From the NCBI GenBank assembly GCA_033807695.1, contig CM066309.1, positions 2,046,001-2,110,000 on the forward strand: 64,000 nt of DNA, in the 5' to 3' direction. The number at the start of each line of letters is the position of its first letter. Positions within the stretch are counted from its first letter, which is position 1. Positions 30,290 to 41,058 of this stretch are shown here, piece by piece. The position numbers were made by a program, and so were the translations under genes. The notes beneath the pieces are model-generated. The model had not been told where the DNA came from and made no database searches. It saw only the letters and a program-made list of their open reading frames with translations. Source of the stretch: Daedaleopsis sinensis (Eukaryota > Basidiomycota > Agaricomycetes > Polyporales > Polyporaceae).

Positions 30290-31231
30290 GGCAAAAGAAT
30301 GTAGGAGACGAGTCCGAAGTGATCAAGAGGAGAGTGTAGAAGTAAGAAAGTGGATGTAAGGAGAGCGACCTAGATTGGACGCGACGACTATATACTAATA
30401 GTGCATGCCTATGCCGAACGGTTGACGAGAGCCTGTGTACGTCGCTGCCGAGCTGTCCGAGGCGCTCTTCCAGTGCCTGTCTTCTGCCGTGGCCAAGAAC
30501 ACAAAAGTAGTTACAAGAAGACAACGCCAGCCAATCACAGGCCGCCATCCCTAGCTGAACCGCGAACCGATCTGGTTCAAAACCTCATTTCTCGGCTCGG
30601 CCCTGCAAAAATGACTCGTAGTGAATCACTTCGGGGCGCTTAGGAACATGATGTTCATATACCGGTGGATGCACTCCGAAGCTTCCAAGATGTGTACGTT
30701 GCAGTACAGCCTATGATCATTGCAACGCTCGTGCCACTGTCTCTGGTGTCCGACAGTGGGACCGGTTCTGTTGTTGTGATTCGAGATTATTTCACGAACA
30801 CGGTGCTCCTCCCCGCGTGTGTGCGATTCGGACTTGGTCCGGGAATCTGTACTCAGGCAGACTCAGGCTTGGCAGCCTCGTGTATAATTGCTCGAATTGA
30901 CGATCTTTGAAATTTGAATCCTCATGTGTCGTGTCCTACCGCATGAAACACCAAGGTATGCCACTGCCAGTGATTCAGGCCTTCCCCACGCCATCAAATA
31001 ATTTCTATGTAGTCGAGTTGTGAACTCGCAAAAAAAGAGCGTGCACGCCTGAAATTGGCGTGAAGACGGTGTTCCCCAAGAACCCGATAAGCTAGCGATA
31101 CAGTGGAGGTCGTGTCCATCCTAGTACAAATAATCTGTGCTTCTGAATCTCTCCCGCATCGCCACGATCCTCCCTTGCCGATTCAGAACAACGAAAAACC
31201 ATGAACCGTGCAGGAAGTGATTGAACGAGCA
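30290..31231. other. ABC transporter promoter and 3' flank of the DUF6533 gene
   Basis: A TATATACTA element near 30391 lies about 100 bp upstream of the ABC start on the minus strand. Otherwise I see nothing coding or structured. Confidence 0.5.
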
Positions 31232-33126
31232 CTAATGCAGCCTCGTCCCGAGCTGCTGGCACTGCCGCTCGATCGAGTACAGCTCAAGGTCGAACGAATC
31301 CCACTCGTTCCGCTCCGCGCCGCACTCCTCATCGTCGCGGTGCCCGTCCGAGCTGAAGTGCGGGATTCCGAGCGATATCTGTTGCGAAGGCGGGAGTGGG
31401 GGATCGTCCCACGTCAGGTCGTTGTCGCCACTGCGCGCGGCCGCGTACGCCTTGAGATTGAGCACGAGCCGTGAGCCGGCGATGTTCACCATGGCGAGGG
31501 CGAAGCTGCGTGGGTTGTAGATCAGCATGTGGATGTAAGGGAACGTGTGAAGAGACGTACTATCGGGCAAGGCCAAGCAGGTCGGGTCCCGCGAGGGCCC
31601 AGACCATGAGAGAAAAGAGAGAGCAAACTTGTGATCTCTGGCGTCAGTTGATATATACGGAGCACACGCATAAACGTCGATTGCTTACAGAGAACGGCAA
31701 CAAAGTACAACATTCCTATACGAAGAGAGAATTAGCATGGGTCGAGAAGAGGTAGGTCGCCTACTCACCATCCCGGTAGAGCAGGAGGGAGAGTGAAGTT
31801 AGAGAATGGCGCTGTCCTTGCAGGAGCATGGCCTTGATCGTGAGTGCGAAAATGAGGGTTTCAAAAACGACGCTGTCCATGGTACAGCTGTTGAGATCGA
31901 GCATGTTCACCGGACTGCCAGGTATGTATAGCTCACCTGGGAAGCCAGATCGACCAAATGTAATTTGGGACCTGTGTCCAACTTGGGGTCAGATTGACAA
32001 CATGGAGCGAAGCACGGAGACATACATTCCCGACACATGCATGGTGAAAAGGTCGAAGGTCAGCTGCGAACCGCCCGTCAGCATAGCCCAGGGAGTGTGT
32101 TGTAGAGTGGCAGTAGATAGGTAGGCAGTTACACTCACAGATGATGGGTATAAGTGACGCAGTACTGATCCCAGCGGCGATAGCGAAATTCAAAGAGCCG
32201 GCGATCCAGAGCAATCTGCATATCCAACGTTGGCCGTTGTAAATGGCGTACACTCTCCACGCAACGATAGCTGGGTACGTGCCAAAGATGCATCGCATTA
32301 GCCTGTATTCCATCCGATCATCGAGAAGACGCACCATGGATGGAGATGTATGAAGCGATCGTGAGATAGCTTTGAACTATGGTCCAAACTTTGCAGAACT
32401 GCCATGCTATGAGCGGATGTTGTGTACGTCGAGTCAAGATGGTCTCCATACCATGATCGAAGCCGCGGCATCCCCGAACAACTCTGTTCGTACAGACGAT
32501 GAACTTCTTGAACGACTGATGCGATGATGAAATGTCAGCACTCACCATAGATATCGAGGGCCAACATGATAGGACTGCGGATGGTCATCGGCAACTGTCC
32601 CAGCGAAACATGGACGGGCACTTACATGCAATATCGGTTCTGCGAATGATTTTAGCTTTGGGCAATACAACAAACGTAGCGCACGTACAAGCAGGAAGAT
32701 AAAGGAGACTACACCCTTCTTGGCGTGCCATATCAAATTAATCTAGAGTGTACGTCGTTGGTCACGCATGCACGTTGTGTGTTGATGATGTGCTAGCGTA
32801 CCTCATCGGAGAACTGGGTAGAACATAAGCGGAAAAATATTACGGGGGACAGAAGGGAGACATACCGTAACAAAGTGGTCGTAAAGGAGGGCCGTGAAGC
32901 CAACGACTAACACGACGAAAGCGCGTGTTGAGCAGCTGATTCGTTTGACAGATAGCGCACTACTCACGGGTCATGATCCTGCGCAGGCGAAAGATTAAGC
33001 AGGCGCAGGGGATGAATGGAAAGGCGGCTCTTACTTGACTGCTACTGCATGGGCGAGGAGCGTCTCTAGCGACTCGTCGAAGGGTACATCAGAAATGCTC
33101 GAGTGGCTGGTAGCGGCGGCGAACAT
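31232..33126 (-). CDS. DUF6533-type multi-pass membrane protein
   Basis: A fungal family of roughly seven-helix membrane proteins of unknown function, expanded in basidiomycetes and sometimes compared with GPCR-like folds. It starts MFAAATSHSSISDVPFDESL at 33126. The hallmark N-terminal element is spread over small exons: LLYDHFVT, then INLIWHAKKGVVSFIFLLV and NRYCM. Later blocks are WTIVQSYLTIASYISIH and RCIFGTYPAIVAWRVYAIYN, followed by LLWIAGSLNFAIAAGISTAS, all hydrophobic helices with few charges. The C-terminal exon is cytosolic-looking (LVLNLKAYAA, then an acidic stretch) and ends DLELYSIERQCQQLGTRLH, stop at 31232. About ten short exons make the exact joints approximate. No enzyme motif is present, and I infer no function. 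Confidence 0.75.
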
Positions 33127-33887
33127 CGCGCCAGAGTCAGCAAACAGTCATTGACCGGGGCTCTAGAGTGCCCAAGGATGGGGGCGGGGGATCCAGCTGC
33201 AGTGCAGGGGGTATTCGAAGGTGTGTGCCGGCCCATCTGCGCGTTCTCTCTGTTTTATTGTCGATAGAAGGGGGGTGCCTCGGTTGGCCCGGCTAACTTA
33301 TCAACGCGATGGGGGACGAAAATGGATCGCGGTGCCGCGGTCGAGATGTACGATCTCGTCAGATCGCTGTGCGCGTTCGATTCGAGGTTCACCGCCCGGA
33401 GAGACTAGGATTGTTTAGGAAGCCTGAACAAATGCTGTCCAGATGCGGAAGCAAAATAGGACCGGTGCTCCTTCGCCAGCTCTCGCTCTGGGCCGGGCAC
33501 CAAGTCCGCGAGGCTCATACCTGCTCGTGGAGGAACAAAAGGAGATTAGCGTCGAATTAGCGTCTCCGCAGGATGAACCTCCGTCGCCGCAAGGTACTAA
33601 TAAACGGGCCTCGAGGACGCACCACAGGGCACTTCGCACCGCATCGGTGCGAAGCAAACAAAAGATCCGGGTCATTTTTCTCGCGGCTCTCACCGAGCCC
33701 CAACGAGCTGCTTATTACCACAGCGACATGACCAGAAGATTCGAGCAACACAACGAGTGCTGCGAACAGGAACTTCAGTCACAGATGGAGGTTCGAACCA
33801 GGCGATGGGCGTCTGTGTATACTGGGATCGCGGTAACGGTCGAGTTGCTATAGGCGCCCGTCCCCAGTCGGCATCGTGCAGACCACC
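33127..33887. other. Divergent promoter region of the DUF6533 gene and ATG12
   Basis: About 760 bp. A 136-codon open frame (33443-33853) shows no conserved features, and its opposite strand is also largely open. I see no TATA box or RNA gene. Confidence 0.5.
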
Positions 33888-34608
33888 ATGGCCCTTCAGG
33901 GCACCCCAGAGCCCCATACTCGGACACTCCCTTCAGCATGGACCTCTCTTGATGGCGGAATCATGCAGGAGGCTCAGGAAGCTCTCGAGTCGTACAAGAA
34001 GAAGGACGGGAATAAAGGTGCGTCTGTGCCCTACTAGAGTTTGTCTACAGAAGAGCTGACCCTCTGTTCCCTTTCCGAATCCATCTCTGGTTGCCCGGTA
34101 TGACCGTCGTTGCTTGTGTGTATCTTCTATGCCACTTGGGTGACTTGGACAGTTGTCGTGCGGTTCAAGGCAGTGGGGAACGCCCCGATCATGAAGCAGA
34201 ACTTCTACAAGATCACCGCGTCGAACAGGTTCCAGGCTGTTATCCAGTTCTTGCGCAAGGAGCTGGGATGGAAACAGGGCGACGCACTGGTGAGTCTGTC
34301 ATGTTGCTGTCACTACGTCGAGGACCCTGCATACGTGAGCAATACTCAATCGCTCCCGACTTTCTCTGCGTAGTTCACATACATCAACCTCGCGTTTTCT
34401 CCAGCTCCAGACGACACAGTTGCTAATCTGTTCAAGGTGTGTACACCAACGTCATGTATCCATTCCTGATGCTTAGGCAATGTTAGTCGTTCTCAACCGA
34501 AGGCCACCTAATAGTTAACTACAGGTATGTGTTGGTGCCTTCGGAAATGCCGTTCAAAGCATGTCTCAACGAACCATCTAATCCAGTACGACCGCGGCAT
34601 GGGGATGA
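33888..34608 (+). CDS. ATG12: Ubiquitin-like autophagy protein ATG12
   Basis: ATG12 is conjugated through its C-terminal Gly to ATG5 by ATG7 and ATG10. The conjugate, with ATG16, drives ATG8 lipidation on the phagophore. Five exons (33888-34017, 34153-34289, 34374-34436, 34487-34524, 34587-34608) join in phase to 129 residues. After a short Ser/Lys N-terminal tail comes the ubiquitin-like fold: [20 protein letters not shown], then [19 protein letters not shown], then [20 protein letters not shown] and [11 protein letters not shown]. The end, STTAAWG-stop, has the Trp-Gly C-terminus needed for conjugation. The last exon supplies only seven residues plus the stop and is easy to miss. Length is shorter than yeast Atg12 and similar to animal and other fungal forms. 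The gene is intact. Confidence 0.95.
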
Positions 34609-35215
34609 CTGTCACAGCCTGACAGTGGCCGCTTCCGTCCCTATCTCTCAATATTTTGCCCATACTGTACAGCTGCCGCTATCATGTCTCCGGCCGACTT
34701 GTGTATCACGGGTAATGCCTTGTATTGACCTTTATCAGCTTATCTGACGCGAGTGCTTGACCGCATCTTGAAGTCTAACTCTCATCCACGCAGCTGTGCG
34801 CGAAGCTCGAGTCAGCTTTATTCGATACCATATCGTGACACACGCCATGACCGGATTGTATATATGTTACTTCAAGAACACAGAAGTGGTTGACTGAAAC
34901 TGATTGCTTAACACTGGCTCAACATCATACCCAACCACAAGAATCTCCTCTTGAAAGCACCGAACATCAAGTCACCCCATCGGGCCTGCCCTTTGGAGCC
35001 ACACAGAGCTTTCTCTCTAAGTCGAAGCTGTCTAGGCTGTGACCTTCAAGTGACATTGTTCGCAACACCTGAAGCTGTCCTGCAGAGCCATCGTGGTTCC
35101 CGCTCCCATTACTCCGACTCGGTCGACATTCCCGCCTTCTGCCCGGCTTGATCTCGCTGACCGATAGGAACTCGTCAGTTGAGAGGGCATGTACACCGCT
35201 GAATGTGACGACATA
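34609..35215. other. Intergenic, 3' of ATG12, up to the duplication edge
   Basis: I see no gene. Homology with the second MFS block begins close to 35215. Confidence 0.55.
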
Positions 35216-35311
35216 CCAATGTATGCCATTGGCATTCGCGTATCCTGCGGATATCTTCATATATCGATGTGATCCGCTCGAAAGTGTCTCACAGAACCCA
35301 GCACGACCCCC

Positions 35312-37434
35312 CTAGTTGGTCTGTGCTGTCGAGAACCCCACATCCACCCAAGCGCGCATCCGGTCCCCGTAACGGATTGTCACCAGGAACATTCTGCGAA
35401 GAGTTTGGTGAGTGGTGATCAAGTACAGATAGCGTATTCGATTCATGCCCGAGGACGCACCCAAGTCCGAGCCAGGCAATCCCTGCGAAAACTGCGTCTG
35501 TCGTCGCAACCCCGAGCGTGTTGATCATTGGCAAAACCCCCGCCGTCACACATGCGACGAACAGTGCGCGGAACGCGCTGCGATATAGCCGGTCAGTACC
35601 TGACTTCACATACGAACGATGCACAACACTCACGAGCTCGCGGCCATGATCTCCGCACTTTTAGCGTGCAGAATGTCTACGTAGTACGCGTGCGAAGGCG
35701 TCATGACGATATCGACCTGACGATTGGAGGCAGGTAAGATGGAGATGTTCAGAACGACTTCGGCAGCGTCGCACATACCCCGATGCCGTTCATGAGCAGC
35801 CAGACAAGGTTCAGGACGATCCCGGGCGTGCCAGGCACATACTTGACCGTGAGCCCGCTGAGCAGCACAGACATCGGGACCAGAAGGCCCGCACCCCACG
35901 GTATCGCGCGAAGGCGGTCCTCTGGGACCCAAATCCCGCCGCGGCGCTTGCGCCATGCTACGACCACTCTGTCCGAGAGCATGCCTGAGATCGGGGCGCC
36001 AACTGTCCATCAGGTAAGTTACACCGTGAAAGGTCATGAACGGGGACTGAAGAGCGTACTGAGATTTCCGGCGCCCACAGGCATGAAGCAAGCTCCAATA
36101 AGCGCTTCGTTCGTAATGTTATATCGCTTAGCCTATGGGAAGATGAGCGGGCGTGGAGACTGACTGTGGTGAGTCAAATAGTACGCACGATCGTATACGA
36201 TAGAGGGTTGAGCAGCACTAACACTGTTTGTTAGCTTCCTTCACCATCAAGAGCTATGTCAGTCGACTAACCGAAGTCTGTCAAAATCGCAACCGTACTC
36301 GCCAATGTCTGGGAAACACCGCCGTAAGTCAATTGTGAGTGAGGAGATGGCATGATACATACCACAAGCATCAGGTTCGGGCTCCGGAGCAAGGCCAAGC
36401 ATGCGAAGGGGTTAACTCTGAGGACGGCGAACCGTTTGTCGGATGCCCGCCTCTCCTTCAGCACGTCCGGATCTATCGTCTCAGGCAACCACTTGATCAT
36501 CATCAATAACGCGGAGAGTCCCATGAAGAACAGTGCCCAATGCGCGTGTCTCCAAGAGGCGTAGTGCGCTGCGATCCCGCCACAAACCGGCGCAATTGCC
36601 GACCCGAGGAGCGATGCCTGACACGCAGAAGAGCTCATCAGTTCAAGAGTCGACGTCCGGGAAACCCCACGAGAGATACGCACTGCGAAAAAGATTCCCA
36701 TAGCCGTTCCGCGTTCTTCAAGTCGGTATATGTCTCCAATGACAGCCCCGCCCACGGAGAGCGCACTGGACGACCCAAAGGCTTGGAGAAAGCGCCAACA
36801 CAGCAGCTGGGGGACCGTCTGCGAGCAGGCAACCCCCACACTGCCTACGCACAGGCAAGGCAGAGAGGCAAAGTAGACGACACGACGACCGTCTAGGATA
36901 GAGGTGATCAGGGTACGGTGCGCAGCGAGATGCTATTGCGTAGATGGGATCCTAACTGACATATTCCGGAGTAGGTCGCCCAGATGAGGCTGCCGAACGC
37001 CACGCTTGCAAGCGATACGCTCACGGACAAGCTGGAGCATGTCGGTAGAGTACGTGAGTGCCCGTGTCCCATCAAAGTGTACGCGCAGTCAATACCCACT
37101 TGACAACAGACCCGGTGGTGTTGAAATCGCGTGCAATCTGTGGGATGCAAGGAACGAATGAGCCCGACACCAAGACTAGAAGAGGCAAATTGTGAGTGGT
37201 CAGCGTACACGCCTCTGCTGGAGGAGTAGAGAGCTTACACGGTATGACTCCAGTCCATGCGAGGAGTGCCAGAATGCCCCTTTGCTGACGACGAGAAAAG
37301 CGAGAGTACAGGAGATCGTGTTTGGCCGTCGCGCTCGCGTCTTCCGATTCGGATGTCCCGGGCCGGCTCTCGCTTGCTTCGGGGACACGAACCGACTCGC
37401 TGGCGAGCAATGGGCTCGTTTCTGACGCATCCAT
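35312..37434 (-). CDS. MFS transporter copy A (DHA1-type antiporter)
   Basis: A 12-helix major facilitator, probably a proton-coupled exporter of drugs or metabolites. It starts MDASETSPLLASES at 37434; an ATG eight codons earlier is possible. TM1 carries LVSGSFVPCIPQIARDF. Further landmarks: LDGRRVVYFASLPCLC, the motif-B-like RFLQAFGSSSALSVGGAVIG and DIYRLEERGTAMGIFFAV, motif C AIAPVCGGIAAHYASW, the loop WLPETIDPDVLKERR, and a second-half motif-A-like GMLSDRVVVAWRKRRGGIWV. The end reads LVTIRYGDRMRAWVDVGFST, stop 35312-35314. Around ten small introns occur. Reading frames are open across the exons I checked, so A looks functional. ETSPLL near the N-terminus fits an acidic dileucine sorting signal. 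The substrate is unknown. Confidence 0.9.
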
Positions 37435-38516
37435 CCCAGTGCTTGTTGGCGTTTTCAAGCTCTAAGTACTGGTAGGTGTGAAAGGCGTTCGTGGTTCGAA
37501 CCGTGGAGATTTGAACCGTCTGTGCCCTCCTCCAATTTATAAACCCCTGGGCTATCCCATCAGGGGCTGCGGCGCACCGCACCGTTCCAGTTTCATTAAT
37601 CATTACCAATATGATCAGATGCCCACACTTGAAATCATGCGCAATATCTGCGCAGGATGTAGTAGTACGTAAATTCATTGTGGTTCGACTGGGGCTGATT
37701 ATCTACTCGGCTAATAGCAGGGCTGCGCAGGTGAACTGGATCGCTACAAATATCTAACTTTAAGGCTCTACTCACCTACTCACGAGTCACCAACTTGCTG
37801 AGATACTCTATTCTTTCCCTTCTGAAGCAACTGAATGGTTAATGTTACATAGATCCGCCCATTCCTCCATTCACGCGTAGCTCCGCGGTGACAGGTGTCG
37901 ATCCGCGTAGAGCGCCGATAACGGTTGAGTCTTCCAAGCTAGAGTTGAAGTCACCGAACACATCTGGAGTCCGACCGATGGCCGACGCCAAACTTCAATC
38001 CATCTATCAATGTGCGACAGCAAGCTCGGAACGATTGTTACCAAGTATGTATACTCAGGTCCTTCGGGAAAGTTACATGAGCTTCGAGTTCAATGTGAGT
38101 TAACCCACGCTATGTCGGACGTTACGCTGATACAATTCTTACAACCTGGCGCAGATATGGAAGCTGTGTTACCTCCAATGACGAGGGAGAAAATACCAGT
38201 TCATCGAGCAGTACTCTCAGTCCCATTGTCAACTTACGGTGAATCGTTCGAGTAAGTCATCACACTTGCATCGCAGTCATGAAGGCATGCTCTCTCTAGT
38301 TAACTTGCTGGTCTCTCCAATTTTCAGTGAACGTTATCGGTTTTCGGTTTGGCTACCGCAGCGGGATCGACTGATGTCCATCTTAATTAGGTTTACGACT
38401 CCCTTCCATTCCTTCAACTCCGAGTTCCTCTACCTTTGTCACGCTTCTCGCGGACTCGGGAGTTGCAAACACCGGTCTTTGTAGGTATGACATCCCCACA
38501 GGAAGGACACGAAGGC
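37435..38516. other. Upstream region of MFS A
   Basis: This contains the MFS A promoter side, which copy 2 shares, up to about 37815. The remainder is missing from copy 2. One possible gene fragment is listed separately. Confidence 0.5.
37888..38255 (+). pseudogene. Possible BTB-like fragment
   Basis: Two overlapping frames contain SDVTLIQFL and then IPVHRAVLSVPLSTYGESFE, which recalls the core of fungal BTB/POZ domains (D-V-x-L ... hKVHRxxLS...S.hF). A complete BTB fold is not visible and no start or stop fits a gene. It lies wholly inside the DNA that copy 1 has and copy 2 lacks. The resemblance is short and may be chance. Confidence 0.25.
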
Positions 38517-38522
38517 TATAAA
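38517..38522 (+). promoter_or_regulatory. TATA box of the DUF5648 gene
   Basis: TATAAA sits 76 bp before the ATG at 38593 in the context GGCTATAAAGGGG, a canonical fungal core promoter. Confidence 0.75.
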
Positions 38523-38592
38523 GGGGAGCATACACCTCGAACATCCTCAGCAGCGCAGAAGCACTACCACAGCCCATCCACTTCCATCCGCC

Positions 38593-39186
38593 ATGAAGCT
38601 CCTCGCCGCGGTCATTCTCGCGTCCCTTGCTGCGTTGCAGGGACAAGCCATGCCCACTTCCGCAGGTGTCGAGGTACCCACTCGCTGCTCAATCCACTTC
38701 ATGCTCCTCCTCTGATCCCGTCGTTCATAGCATCGCGAGGAACAAACGTGCGGGTCCCCTACCGTGGCCCTCCTCCGCGGCTACAGCGCGAGGGCAACGG
38801 ACCACTTCTACACGACGAGCGCGACGCAGATGGAGAATGCGATCGTGAACCACGCCTACGTGTCCGAGGGCGACGCCGCCCAGGTCTTCTCCTCTCAGGT
38901 CCAGGATACCGTACCGTTCTACCGACTGTACTCGCCGGCGGGCTCGGATCACTTCTACACGACGTCCACCGCCCAGCGCGACAACGCCATCAACAAGGGC
39001 TATAACGACGAGGGCATCACGGCGTACGTGTACACGAGTAACCTCTGTGGCACGGTGCCCTTGTACAGGATGTACAACCCGACGGCCGTTGACCACTTCT
39101 ACACGACGGACGAGACGCAGAAGACGAACGCGATCACGAACGGCTATGTCGACGAAGGGATCGCGGCGTACGTGAACCCCCAGTAG
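38593..39186 (+). CDS. Secreted DUF5648 repeat protein
   Basis: Exon 1 (38593-38673) encodes a signal peptide (MKLLAAVILASLAALQGQA) and a short linker. After a 57-nt intron, exon 2 (38731-39186) opens HREEQTCGSPTVALLRGYS. The mature protein is three repeats of about 45-50 residues. Each has a DHFYTT core preceded by a (V)P(L/F)YR(L/M)Y-type strand in repeats 2 and 3, and followed by an NAI..GY..EG.AAYV-like segment. DUF5648 repeats occur in secreted fungal and bacterial proteins; binding to carbohydrate or surface ligands is often suggested but unproven. Total length is 178 residues. The promoter has a clean TATA box. A decayed second copy lies at 43592. The gene is head-to-head with MFS A, and the pair was duplicated together. 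Confidence 0.9.
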
Positions 39187-39613
39187 AACGAGGTAAGGGT
39201 CCGAGTCCACACTTCGGTTGATGACTGTACTAACACTGCGTACTTGTAGGAGATAGCGTCTGGTTATAGCGTCTGGATAACAACGAGAGTTTTTGCTTTT
39301 TTTGATGTTACATACCAATCTGACAAGATACACGCTGTCATGAATGGAATCCCCTCGCGCAGGAAGGACATGCAACCTGGTAGAGCGACCTCTACCATGC
39401 ACTGCGCGCACTGCCTGTCACAGTTCACATCGATGTTAACACTCTGCCGTCACCGGAGGGTGTAGACAGACTCAGCGAGGACGTGAGCTACCTCGGGCGT
39501 GACCTTGCCCTGCTAGACATTTTCGCGCGGTTCGTACGAGCTACATTCAATTTCTGCGAAGCCATTTTAATTCTTCATGTATCGCCGTCCTCTCAACTAC
39601 TAGTTTACGCCCC

Positions 39614-39689
39614 GTGGCTTTGCCACTCGAAGTTTCGCCTTCGGCTCATTGTTCGAACATGAGGAGGGTGCATGAAGGCTTTGCCTTCA
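39614..39689. repeat. Cluster of three perfect short hairpins
   Basis: GTGGC-TTT-GCCAC (39614-39626), CGAAG-TTTCGC-CTTCG (39628-39643) and TGAAGGC-TTT-GCCTTCA (39673-39689) follow one another. The first two are separated by a single base. Confidence 0.85.
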
Positions 39690-40337
39690 GATTTTCACCA
39701 ATGTAGCCGGTGTGTGCATTGCAGTCACGCCAATAATAGTATATGCCTTAATAGTATAGTTATTGTTGTAGTACTGGTCGAATCTGCATATGGCTCTGAC
39801 AATTACTTTGAAATTCGAGTACTTACTTGAGCCCATTGAGGTCATTATGAATGGTGACCTTGTAATTGTATTGTGTGCAACCCGTTACTAAGTGAACTCG
39901 GCCCGTCAAGTACCCCCGTCTTATAGCGAGTTATCTACTTATCCCGGAATGTTGTGTTGTGCTCTAAAATGTACCCGTGCCGGTGAGGTAGGTATTAGTA
40001 GTGAGGTGATACTACCCGTGAAGCTATAGTAGTACTTAGTACCGACCCACACTTTTATTGATGATGTTCAAACTACTGTGGACTTTCATACCTGGATTCG
40101 GCTGCACTCGACCCGGCATATAACGAATTTATCACATACTTAACTGGGCCCATGCCCGTGAGGTACCGAGGATTGCCTGTGGTGTGTAACATGACTGGAG
40201 TTAATAGTACTTATACTTACCCACCCAGTACGATTATTACTACACTGTTTTTTGATAGATTATTCAAAATGTATACTATTCTACCCATACTACAGAGGAG
40301 TGCTACTAACACCCTGGATGAGCTTTACGTAGGATTC

Positions 40338-40464
40338 GCCTCGCAAGCTCGGCGAGAGATAGTCAGAGCTCTTGCCCGAGGGTGCCTCGCAAGCTCGGCA
40401 AAGACAGTCAGGCAGAGGGCGCCTCGCAAGCTCGGCGCGCCAAACAGGGCCTCGCAGGCTCGGC
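40338..40464. repeat. Four interspersed copies of GCCTCGCAAGCTCGGC
   Basis: Copies start at 40338, 40384, 40421 and 40449. The fourth differs by one base (CAGGCTC). Start-to-start distances are 46, 37 and 28 bp. Confidence 0.9.
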
Positions 40465-40469
40465 AGTAC

Positions 40470-40521
40470 CCACATGGCAGCCACATGGCACCACGTGGGC
40501 GCCATGTGCTTCGCACATGGC
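40470..40521. repeat. CCACATGGCA direct repeat plus 8-bp perfect hairpin
   Basis: CCACATGGCA occurs at about 40470 and 40481. It is followed by GCCATGTG-CTTCG-CACATGGC at 40501-40521 and a run of A. Confidence 0.85.
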
Positions 40522-41058
40522 AAAAAAACACCCTCGTCCCATTCTTTATAGACTTGCCGCACTCAGCTTGTAATGTAGTGCGCAGTTGCTGAAATACACG
40601 CAATAGTGGCGCACTGTGTTAACCCACTGACTACGACCGTATTCGTGAACACAATGCGTACATATCGGTATCTGACTAACATGTTGGCCCTCTAGGCCGA
40701 TGTGTAAGGTTATGCTAAGTGGATTCGAATCATTGCCAGTGTAGATCGGCCTGTCGTCCTTTCTGTGATTGGACTATGGTCGGCGCATTGTTTGGGTTCC
40801 GCTGGATGCCCACTTCCGCGCTCGGAGGTGGGTGGGCTGGCAAAAGATGCGGAAACGGATCAGCATTTTAGTCACCATCGTGGTCGCGGTGTGTGGGAAC
40901 ACAAGGGCTGATGTGTCTCACACATCTGCTGCGGCTGAATTTACCCTCCTCCTCCTCCTCCTCCAATATATGCCCATGGCATTTACGTATCCCGTGGATA
41001 ATCTTCATATATCCATGTGATCCACTCGAAAGCGTCTCACAGAGCCCAGCACAACCCC

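Larger units (their letters stand above)
35215..39365. repeat. Segmental duplication, copy 1 (MFS A + DUF5648)
   Basis: This block is repeated at about 40968-43775 in the same orientation. The match covers the MFS 3' flank (from CTTCATATATC), the whole gene with introns, its promoter and upstream DNA, and the DUF5648 gene region down to GATACACGCTGTCATGAATG. Relative to copy 2 it contains an extra stretch of about 750 bp (about 37815-38565) and the complete DUF5648 coding region. Confidence 0.85.
39187..40967. other. Unique spacer between the two duplicated blocks
   Basis: No gene is recognised. The spacer is AT-richer than its flanks, with many TAGTACTTA-like words, short perfect hairpins (39614-39689 and 40501-40521) and a four-copy interspersed 16-mer (40338-40464). 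Confidence 0.6.

Noticed and set aside
33785..33800. GGTTCGAACC as the T-loop of a tRNA
   Set aside because: It is just a palindrome; the flanks do not form T-stem, anticodon or acceptor arms on either strand.
33443..33853. 136-codon gene between the DUF6533 gene and ATG12
   Set aside because: No recognisable domain, antisense also open, and it overlaps the ATG12 promoter position.
37490..37580. tRNA or tRNA-derived SINE on the minus strand upstream of MFS A (GGTTCAAATC B-box-like, also in copy 2 near 43230-43310)
   Set aside because: The T-stem does not pair, no D-arm or acceptor stem can be folded, and the sequence differs between the two copies without compensating changes.
40338..40464. 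CRISPR-like array
   Set aside because: Four repeats with unequal, regularly shrinking spacers in a fungal nuclear genome; no cas genes.
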